6,638 bases of DNA from Treponema sp. (lineage in GTDB: Bacteria; Spirochaetota; Spirochaetia; Treponematales; Treponemataceae). Below, piece after piece: positions 1 to 4,882 of this stretch. The DNA lies in NCBI GenBank assembly GCA_003447785.1, contig DLYJ01000229.1:1-6638 (forward strand), given 5' to 3'. Both the position numbers and the translations under genes were made by a program. Each line of letters begins with the position of its first letter. Position 1 is the stretch's first letter. The notes beneath the pieces are model-generated. The model searched no databases. It had not been told where the DNA came from and saw only the letters and a program-made list of their open reading frames with translations.

Positions 1-292
1 CAACTGTTTCATTTTCAAGCCAGTGGCCGATCTGTTCAACTGAACCCCAGCGGGCAATATCAGCATGAACATAACGTGACAAAGCATTCATGCGTGCTTC
101 AAGTTCATTTTCTACCGCAAGTGTGTAGGCAGTACACATGTTGCTGTAGTCTTCCTTGTCATCACGGATAAGCGAGCGTTTGGACAATTTACCGATTAGA
201 ACAGATTGGAATGTGTTGATACACAAAATTAAAAAACCAAGGGAAGCAACCAGAACGAAGACTAAACTTCTCTTCTTCTTTGTCTTTTCCAT
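1..292 (-). CDS. N-terminus of a membrane sensor, probably a methyl-accepting chemotaxis protein (partial, runs off the left edge)
   Basis: The first 97 codons are visible, starting at the ATG at 292-290. A GAGGA Shine-Dalgarno lies about 5 nt upstream on the minus strand, which fixes the start. The protein opens with a basic stretch (MEKTKKKR), then a single hydrophobic segment at about residues 9-30 (VFVLVASLGFLILC core), followed by a polar, helical-looking region with DDKEDYSNMCTAYT and ENELEARMNALSRY. A positively charged start, one signal-anchor helix and an amphipathic extracytoplasmic helix match the beginning of dCache-type chemoreceptors, which are abundant in treponemes. The HAMP and methyl-accepting signalling domains that would prove this lie outside the window. 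A sensor histidine kinase or diguanylate cyclase with the same kind of sensor domain is the main alternative. The gene follows nadE in the same direction after a 119-bp AT-rich gap, so it probably has its own promoter. Confidence 0.6.
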   Translation of the reverse strand, partial: MEKTKKKRSLVFVLVASLGFLILCINTFQSVLIGKLSKRSLIRDDKEDYSNMCTAYTLAVENELEARMNALSRYVHADIARWGSVEQIGHWLENETV

Positions 293-296
293 AAAA

Positions 297-366
297 TTCC
301 TCACTTTTTAAAATGTCTTCTTTAAAGACATGTATATACTTACAATTTTAATCAATAAGTGAGGAA
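297..366 (-). repeat. 10-bp inverted repeat enclosing the leader of the left-edge membrane gene and covering its ribosome binding site
   Basis: TTCCTCACTT at 297-306 is the exact reverse complement of AAGTGAGGAA at 357-366. On the minus-strand RNA the downstream arm contains the GAGG Shine-Dalgarno of the gene starting at 292, and the upstream arm is its perfect complement. The 50-nt loop contains a second perfect stem: ATGTCTT (313-319) and AAGACAT (325-331) with a 5-nt loop. A transcript starting upstream of 366 could therefore fold so that the ribosome binding site is masked. The repeat is seen directly; the regulatory role is inference. Confidence 0.5.
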
Positions 367-410
367 AATTCGAGCAAATAATTTATTTAAATGCAAATTT
401 ATATAACATC

Positions 411-416
411 ATTATA
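411..416 (-). promoter_or_regulatory. Possible -10 box for the left-edge membrane gene, overlapping the nadE stop codon
   Basis: The minus strand reads TATAAT, a perfect -10 hexamer, at 416-411, overlapping the nadE stop codon. The best -35 at suitable spacing is CTGATC, 18 nt upstream, matching TTGACA at only three of six positions. Transcription from here would give a leader of about 110 nt containing both arms of the 297-366 inverted repeat. In such AT-rich DNA a TATAAT can occur by chance, and no flagellar sigma-28 type promoter was recognised. Confidence 0.28.
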
Positions 417-1218
417 TTTCGAAATTTAACGGCAGATCAGGCCTGTAGCACGGTAAATTTATGATGCGGACTTTAAAAATGTTCCAGTTGAATTTCTGAA
501 TGATTTTGTCGTAATTCGGACCTTTGATTCCTTTTCGGGCAATTTCGTTGATTTCATGGTAGGTAAAGCCAAGATTGTCTTCGTCGGTTTTGCCGCACAT
601 TCCGTCACTGGGCGCCTTGTGTGTCAAATCGTGAGGGAGTCCCAGATAGTCGCCGATTTGAACGACTTCTTCCGTGGTAAGTTTGCTGATTGGAGCAAAA
701 TCTCCTGCTGAGTCTCCGTAAAAAGTTGAGTAGCCCACCAGGTCTTCGCTCAAGTTGCAGGTGTTTACAACGCGGCAGTTACCAATCATTGCGGCTGCAC
801 CGTACAGGGTTGCCATACGCAGTCGCGCAGGTGTATTTGTCCTGAAGCCCGGCGTAAAGGCATCGTCTGCTGACCCGGAACCAGATTGTGCCGGTTCAGC
901 GATTCCAGCTTCAATGAAGGCCTTCTGCAAGCCCTTGTAAGCCTTATTGATGTTTACCGTAAAATGTTGAATTCCCAGGTGGTCAACAAGTTTCTGTGAG
1001 TCTGAAATATCCTTTTGCGTGCCATTCGGCATCATTATCCCAACCACACGGTCTTTTCCAAGAGCCTTAACCAGAAGGGCACTTACAGTTGAACTGTCTT
1101 TTCCTCCGGAAACACCGATTATAACTTTAGTCCTGTCGTTTCCGTTGTTTTTAATCCAGTTGCGGATCCAATCAACAAGTTCTTCCGTAATTTTTTTAAC
1201 ATCAAAATTATATTCCAT
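412..1218 (-). CDS. nadE: NH3-dependent NAD+ synthetase
   Basis: NadE makes NAD+ from deamido-NAD+ (nicotinic acid adenine dinucleotide), ATP and ammonia, the last step of NAD biosynthesis in the cytoplasm. The 268-residue protein is a complete synthetase domain with no N-terminal nitrilase-like glutaminase domain. It should therefore use free ammonia (EC 6.3.1.5) or ammonia from a separate source. The ATP pyrophosphatase P-loop is SGGKDS at residues 37-42. Family signatures follow in order: NTPARLRM (128-135), NTCNLSE (152-158), GYSTFYGDSAGDFAPISKL (162-180), KAPSDGM (201-207) and TDEDNLGFTY (211-220). A Gly/Ser/Ala-rich loop at about 104-127 is the least conserved-looking part. The start ATG has a GAGGT ribosome binding site about 5 nt upstream. 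The gene lies 100 bp downstream of trxA, with a strong palindromic element between them, and may be cotranscribed with it. Confidence 0.94.
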   Translation of the reverse strand: MEYNFDVKKITEELVDWIRNWIKNNGNDRTKVIIGVSGGKDSSTVSALLVKALGKDRVVGIMMPNGTQKDISDSQKLVDHLGIQHFTVNINKAYKGLQKAFIEAGIAEPAQSGSGSADDAFTPGFRTNTPARLRMATLYGAAAMIGNCRVVNTCNLSEDLVGYSTFYGDSAGDFAPISKLTTEEVVQIGDYLGLPHDLTHKAPSDGMCGKTDEDNLGFTYHEINEIARKGIKGPNYDKIIQKFNWNIFKVRIINLPCYRPDLPLNFEI

Positions 1219-1241
1219 TTTTTACCTCACAAATAAGGGCT

Positions 1242-1312
1242 GGCCATAAAGTGAGCATTCCGTTCCAGATTACCGGGTCGGGCCCGGTAATGACAGTTAC
1301 TGCTCACCGGCC
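1242..1312. repeat. REP-like palindromic intergenic element between trxA and nadE
   Basis: The core is a perfect 9-bp stem, ATTACCGGG (1269-1277) and CCCGGTAAT (1283-1291), with a 5-nt loop TCGGG. An outer perfect 7-bp stem surrounds it: GTGAGCA (1251-1257) and TGCTCAC (1301-1307). GGCC (1242-1245) and GGCC (1309-1312) flank the whole. This GC-rich nested palindrome stands out from its AT-rich surroundings and begins only 6 nt after the trxA stop codon, a position typical of dispersed extragenic palindromes. On the minus strand no T-tract follows the stem, so it is not a standard terminator. It might stabilise the trxA mRNA 3' end, reduce readthrough into nadE, or be a MITE-like remnant. Membership of a repeat family is an inference from form; only one copy lies in the window. 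Confidence 0.6.
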
Positions 1313-1318
1313 TGAAAG

Positions 1319-1624
1319 TTATTTCGTTAAGTCCAGGAGTGTCTCTTTTGGAACAAAGCCGACGCTTGTCTTTTTAAGTTCTCCGTCCTTAAAGAACATA
1401 ACTGTCGGAATGCTTACGATTCCGTATTTCTGTGCGAGTTCGCCCTCGTCATCAACGTTTACTTTACCAACCTTGATTTCCGGATGTTCTTCTGCGATTT
1501 CTGCCACAACAGGAGCAAGCATTTTGCATGGCCCACACCAGCTTGCCCAAAAGTCTACGAGTACGCCTTTGTCACTTTTCAATACTTCCTGTTCGAAGTT
1601 TGATTCTGTCAATGTAATTTCCAT
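1319..1624 (-). CDS. trxA: Thioredoxin
   Basis: This is a cytoplasmic thiol-disulfide reductant of the classic single-domain type, reduced by thioredoxin reductase and serving ribonucleotide reductase, peroxiredoxins and protein disulfide repair. At 101 residues it is close to the usual length of about 105. The redox motif WCGPC is at residues 29-33 (cysteines 30 and 33), in the context VDFWASWCGPCKMLAPV. The buried acidic residue Asp24 and the cis-proline Pro73 in SIPT are both present, as is the GIVSIPTVMFFKDGE strand region. All catalytic features are intact. There is no signal peptide. The ATG at 1624-1622 has an AAGGAG ribosome binding site 8 nt upstream. That site lies within a 15-bp inverted repeat in the leader. 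The gene diverges from trpE across a 191-bp gap and is followed by the REP-like element and nadE. Confidence 0.96.
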   Translation of the reverse strand: MEITLTESNFEQEVLKSDKGVLVDFWASWCGPCKMLAPVVAEIAEEHPEIKVGKVNVDDEGELAQKYGIVSIPTVMFFKDGELKKTSVGFVPKETLLDLTK

Positions 1625-1631
1625 ATCTGGG

Positions 1632-1703
1632 TCTCCTTAAAAAATTGAATTGGAAAAATGTCTTTCTTCCGTCTCAGAAAATTTACTAAATTTTTTAAGG
1701 AGA
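1632..1703 (-). repeat. Perfect 15-bp inverted repeat in the trxA leader, one arm containing the trxA ribosome binding site
   Basis: TCTCCTTAAAAAATT (1632-1646) is the exact reverse complement of AATTTTTTAAGGAGA (1689-1703), with a 42-nt spacer. On the minus-strand RNA the downstream arm carries the trxA Shine-Dalgarno AAGGAG. The upstream arm reads UCUCCUU and resembles the 16S rRNA anti-Shine-Dalgarno. A competing 7-bp AT-only hairpin, AAAATTT (1678-1684) and AAATTTT (1688-1694), shares the upstream arm. The plus-strand copy of AAGGAG at 1697-1702 has no start codon at a suitable distance, so it is not the binding site of a plus-strand gene. The base pairing is seen directly; translational control is inference. 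Confidence 0.6.
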
Positions 1704-1729
1704 GCATAGCAAAATTCCGGATAAAACAA
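1703..1729 (-). promoter_or_regulatory. Weak candidate trxA promoter
   Basis: On the minus strand TATGCT (1708-1703) could be a -10 box and TTGTTT (1729-1724) a -35 box, 15 nt apart. Both matches are partial and the spacing is short. If this is the real promoter, transcription would start near 1696, and the trxA transcript would lack most of the upstream arm of the 15-bp repeat. The location of the start site therefore decides whether that repeat can act in RNA. Confidence 0.22.
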
Positions 1730-1756
1730 AAATTCTATAAATTTTTTATGTTTCTA

Positions 1757-1785
1757 TTGACAGTAACATCTATTTGGTATATGTT
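1757..1785 (+). promoter_or_regulatory. trp operon promoter
   Basis: A perfect -35 hexamer TTGACA is at 1757-1762. At the ideal 17-nt spacing lies TATGTT (1780-1785), four of six matches to TATAAT. An overlapping alternative is the extended -10 form TG-G-TATATG (1775-1783), 15 nt from the -35. Either predicts a start near 1790-1792 and a leader of about 25 nt before trpE. Upstream, 1721-1752 is rich in A and T tracts, like an UP element. The promoter is fully embedded in the half-site array at 1762-1801, so a bound repressor would block polymerase. Confidence 0.7.
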
Positions 1786-1801
1786 ACTATTCATAGTAAC
1801 A
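1762..1801 (+). promoter_or_regulatory. Probable repressor operator of the trp operon: three 7-bp half-sites
   Basis: The 7-mer AGTAACA occurs at 1762-1768 and 1795-1801, and its reverse complement TGTTACT at 1782-1788. Sites 2 and 3 form a near-perfect palindrome, TGTTACTAT-TC-ATAGTAACA (1782-1801), with 9-bp arms around a 2-bp centre at the predicted start site. Sites 1 and 2 also form an inverted repeat with 8-bp arms (AGTAACAT/ATGTTACT) that spans the promoter spacer. The outer copies are 33 bp apart, close to three helical turns. The ACTA/TAGT core recalls half-sites of the enteric TrpR operator, but the half-site spacing differs by 2 bp. Which protein binds is unknown; a tryptophan-responsive repressor is inferred from position only. 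Confidence 0.6.
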
Positions 1802-1806
1802 ACATC

Positions 1807-1811
1807 GGAGG
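1807..1811 (+). promoter_or_regulatory. trpE ribosome binding site, deciding the start
   Basis: GGAGG at 1807-1811 stands 4 nt before the ATG at 1816. It decides the start: the same frame stays open upstream to a TTG at 1774, but that codon lies inside the promoter, before the predicted transcription start, and cannot be the translation start. Confidence 0.85.
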
Positions 1812-1815
1812 AATT

Positions 1816-3264
1816 ATGAGCTCTACGATTAATTTTTTATATAAGTCAGTACCAAACGTAAGATATACACCATATCTCCTGGCAAAAAAAATCGGAGCCA
1901 CAGCCATCCTTGAATCAGCCAGTTTTGCTAAAGGCCGTGAGCGTTATTCAATTTTAATGACAGAAGAAGCATTTAAGACAGTGCAGGACAACGAAGGAAT
2001 TGCATTTATCGTTGAAGGTAAACGAATTCCATTCAATACAGACGGCGTAGAAAGCCGCGATGCACTGGGAAACTTAAAGGAACCGGACATTCTTGATGCA
2101 CTTTTGTACGTTGCACAGCAGCATAAGGATTCAACATCCGGAAAACTTGCAGAAATTCCTCTGCCTGCCTCAGGACTGGGTTACCTGAGTTACGAATTTG
2201 CCAAACACTGTGATAACATTCACTTTTTTGAACAGGAAGACAGCCTTAAAATTCCTGAAAGCCTTTTTGTTGCAGGCCACATCTACATCGTTTTTGACCA
2301 CTTTACGGAAGAAATTCATGTATTCGGCCTGAATTACAACGAACACCGCATCGATCTTGAAGAAGCATTTGACAAACTACTCCGCCGCATGAACGACATG
2401 GACTTTTCTTATGTTGAAGAAGATAACCGTCCGTTTGAATACAAAATGGTTACCGACATTGAAAAGTCAAAGGAAGAATACATCCGGAAAGTTACCGCCC
2501 TCAAGCGCCACATCGTTGCAGGCGATATCATCCAGGCAGTTCCAAGCCGCCGCGTTCAGATTGAATGCAAGGCCACAGCCCTTCAGGTTTACGGAAAACT
2601 CAGAAAGGTTAATCCTTCACCATATTTGTTCTACATCGATTTTGGTGAATTCCAGTTTACCGGAGCATCTCCTGAAAGCCTCGTTCGGGTACGCAAGGGA
2701 ACCGCTACAATCCACCCGATTGCCGGCACTATCCGCCGCGGCACAAGCGACGAAGAAGACGAGCAGTTGAAGGAAACATTGAGTTCAAATCCAAAAGAAC
2801 GCGCCGAACACCTGATGCTCGTTGACCTTGCACGCAACGACCTGGGACGTGTCTGCCAGACAGGCACTGTAACTGTTCCTCAGTTTATGGAATGCGAACT
2901 TTTCAGCCATGTAATCCACCTTGTTTCAAGCACCGAAGGAAAGGTATGCGACGGAATCAAACCGATTCAGGTTCTGCGTGCCGCATTCCCGGCAGGAACT
3001 GTAAGCGGTGCCCCGAAAATCAGCGCAATGCAGATTTTGAGCGGTCTTGAAAATACAAAGCGCAAATTCTATGCGGGTGCAGTCGGTTATGTTCAGAACA
3101 GCGGCGACCTGGATTTTTGTATTTCAATCCGCTGTACGATTAAAAAAGACGGAATTTTCAGTTTGCAGGCCGGAGGCGGCATCGTTTACGACTCTGACCC
3201 TGAGCGCGAATATCAGGAAACCTGCGAAAAACTCGGTGCTTTGATTGACACTTTGACAAAGTAA
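1816..3264 (+). CDS. trpE: Anthranilate synthase component I (chorismate-binding subunit)
   Basis: TrpE converts chorismate to anthranilate, using ammonia delivered by the TrpG glutaminase, the committed step of tryptophan synthesis. From the ATG at 1816 it has 482 residues, slightly short of the usual 490-520 but complete. The N-terminal regulatory domain carries LES at 32-34 (in AILESASFAKGRERYS), and NPSPY is at 266-270. In characterised TrpE proteins both motifs form the tryptophan feedback pocket, so the enzyme is probably end-product inhibited. The chorismate-binding domain shows GASPES (283-288), AGTIRRG (303-309), EHLMLVDLARNDLGR (331-345) with its metal-binding Glu331, the catalytic His368 in HVIHLVS, GTVSGAPK (394-401) and GGGIVYDSDPE (453-463). 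These favour TrpE over the related PabB, as does the context: trpGD starts 19 bp downstream. It is the first gene of the operon and is expressed from the promoter at 1757-1785. Confidence 0.97.
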   Translation: MSSTINFLYKSVPNVRYTPYLLAKKIGATAILESASFAKGRERYSILMTEEAFKTVQDNEGIAFIVEGKRIPFNTDGVESRDALGNLKEPDILDALLYVAQQHKDSTSGKLAEIPLPASGLGYLSYEFAKHCDNIHFFEQEDSLKIPESLFVAGHIYIVFDHFTEEIHVFGLNYNEHRIDLEEAFDKLLRRMNDMDFSYVEEDNRPFEYKMVTDIEKSKEEYIRKVTALKRHIVAGDIIQAVPSRRVQIECKATALQVYGKLRKVNPSPYLFYIDFGEFQFTGASPESLVRVRKGTATIHPIAGTIRRGTSDEEDEQLKETLSSNPKERAEHLMLVDLARNDLGRVCQTGTVTVPQFMECELFSHVIHLVSSTEGKVCDGIKPIQVLRAAFPAGTVSGAPKISAMQILSGLENTKRKFYAGAVGYVQNSGDLDFCISIRCTIKKDGIFSLQAGGGIVYDSDPEREYQETCEKLGALIDTLTK

Positions 3265-3283
3265 GCACAACTGGAGGACTTTT

Positions 3284-4882
3284 ATGATTTTAGTTATAGA
3301 TAATTATGATTCATTTACTTTTAATGTAATTCAATACCTTGCAACTGTTACTGACGAAGAAATCAAAGTTGTTCGTAACGACCAGTACTCAGTTGAACAG
3401 CTTGCCCAGATGAACCCGTCCCGCTTAATCGTAAGTCCGGGCCCGGGAGCTCCCCATCAGGCAGGCATTTGTGAGCAGGCAATCAAATACTTTGCAGGCA
3501 AAATTCCGATTCTTGGAATCTGTCTCGGTCACCAGGCAATCGGCGAAGCCTTCGGGGCGCGCATTGTTCAGGCAAAGTACATCCGCCACGGAATTGTCGA
3601 AGATATCCGCCTCGACGGAAAGGGACTTTTCCGCTTAATCGGAATGAACGCAAAATTTACACGCTATCACAGCCTCGTAATTGACGAATCCACACTCCCT
3701 CCCGAATTTGAAGTTACTGCCCGGGCAAAGGACGGTGACATTATGGGTATCCGCCATAAAACCCTGCCGATTGAAGGAATTCAATTCCATCCGGAAAGTA
3801 TCGCAAGCGAAAACGGCAAGGCCCTTTTAACCGGCTTTATCAAATACCAGAGAGAAAATATCCACCACTCACAGTATTTGAACCAGCTGATTGCAGGAAA
3901 AGATCTGTCTGAAGAACAGGCTGCCCTCTTTATGGAAAACCTGACTGACGGCACAATGGACGAACGCGTAATGTCGGCAATCCTTGTTGCCATGGCTTCA
4001 AAAGGGCTCGCAGTCAGCGAAATGATCGGCTGTGCAAAAGCTCTCCTGAGCAAAAAGAAGAGTGTCCCTGTCAGCAGCGAAGGACTTGCGGAAATCGTAG
4101 GTACAGGTGGCGACGGAAAGGGTTCATTCAATATTTCTTCTTTCTCGGCTCTGATTGCTGCCAGCTGCGGACAAAAAGTTGCAAAACACGGTAACCGCGC
4201 TGTTTCATCAAAATCAGGCGCCGCAGACTTTTTTGAAGGAATGGGTTACAACATAAATCTCACTCCGGAACAGAGTGCACAGATGATTAATAAAACAGGT
4301 TTTGGCTTTTTGATGGCTCCACTCTATCACTCGGCCATGCGCTTTGCAGGTCCTGTCCGCAAAGCCCTGGGAATCAAAACCATATTCAATGTAATGGGCC
4401 CTCTGTTGAATCCGGCAGGCGCCCAGTATGAAGTTCTCGGGGTTTACACAAAAGACCTTTTGCAGGATTATGCCAGAGCCGCAAAAGCCCTGGGTGCAAA
4501 ACGCGTCATGGTTGTAAACTCGGAAGACGGTTACGACGAAATCTCTCCATGCGCAATTACAAACGCTTACGTAATTGACGAAAACGGCAAGGAAAGCCAG
4601 TTTGTCATCAACCCGGCAAAATTTGGAATTACCGACGCAGACGAAACCGAACTTTTTGGCGGTAACGGCCCGGAAAACGCCGCTCTCGCCATGGAAGTAC
4701 TCAAAGGAAAGGGCCGCAGAACCATCCGTTACGCTGTGGGCTTAAACGCAGGAGCAGTTTTGTATCTGTGCGGAAAAGCGCGTTCGATGAAAGAAGGCTA
4801 TGACATGGCACTTTCTGCCCTCGACTCGGGCAAAACACTTGCAAAAATTGAAGAAATAAAAAAGGCATGCAATGAGTTCTAA
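3284..4882 (+). CDS. trpGD: Bifunctional anthranilate synthase component II / anthranilate phosphoribosyltransferase (TrpG-TrpD fusion)
   Basis: Residues 1 to about 192 are a class I glutamine amidotransferase that releases ammonia for TrpE: DNYDSFTFN (6-14), SPGPG (51-55), GICLGHQ (78-84) with nucleophile Cys80, RYHSL (127-131) and HPES (169-172) supplying His169 and Glu171. From about 198 to 532 lies anthranilate phosphoribosyltransferase, which joins anthranilate to PRPP. It has GTGGDGKGSFNISS (273-286), KHGNRAVSSKSGAAD (301-315), MAPLYHSAMR (344-353), RKALGIKTIFNVMGPLLNP (359-377) and DGYDEIS (415-421). Both halves are full length and keep their key residues, with only a very short linker. 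A GGAGGA site at 3273-3278 precedes the ATG by 5 nt. The 3' end overlaps trpCF by 11 bp. This fusion is the enteric arrangement (E. coli TrpD) and is also known from some other phyla. Confidence 0.96.
   Translation: MILVIDNYDSFTFNVIQYLATVTDEEIKVVRNDQYSVEQLAQMNPSRLIVSPGPGAPHQAGICEQAIKYFAGKIPILGICLGHQAIGEAFGARIVQAKYIRHGIVEDIRLDGKGLFRLIGMNAKFTRYHSLVIDESTLPPEFEVTARAKDGDIMGIRHKTLPIEGIQFHPESIASENGKALLTGFIKYQRENIHHSQYLNQLIAGKDLSEEQAALFMENLTDGTMDERVMSAILVAMASKGLAVSEMIGCAKALLSKKKSVPVSSEGLAEIVGTGGDGKGSFNISSFSALIAASCGQKVAKHGNRAVSSKSGAADFFEGMGYNINLTPEQSAQMINKTGFGFLMAPLYHSAMRFAGPVRKALGIKTIFNVMGPLLNPAGAQYEVLGVYTKDLLQDYARAAKALGAKRVMVVNSEDGYDEISPCAITNAYVIDENGKESQFVINPAKFGITDADETELFGGNGPENAALAMEVLKGKGRRTIRYAVGLNAGAVLYLCGKARSMKEGYDMALSALDSGKTLAKIEEIKKACNEF

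Noticed and set aside
367..411. A terminator after nadE
   Set aside because: Only short AT-only inverted repeats are present and none has a GC stem plus T-tract, so no terminator was called.
1269..1291. The 9-bp GC-rich hairpin as a rho-independent terminator for trxA
   Set aside because: No T-tract follows the stem on the minus strand, and the opposite direction would serve no gene. The outer stem and flanks fit a REP-like element better.
1251..1640. A 129-codon open frame on the plus strand opposite trxA
   Set aside because: It is antisense to a clear thioredoxin with an intact WCGPC, has no ribosome binding site and has no recognisable protein features.
1728..1746. AAAAATT-CTATA-AATTTTT stem upstream of the trp promoter as a terminator
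   Set aside because: The stem is all A-T pairs and no gene runs into it from either side. It is more simply an AT-rich UP-like region.
1774..1815. In-frame extension of trpE to a TTG start, adding 14 residues
   Set aside because: The extra codons lie over the -10 box and operator, upstream of the predicted transcription start. The ATG at 1816 has a strong GGAGG site, and the protein there begins like other TrpE proteins.
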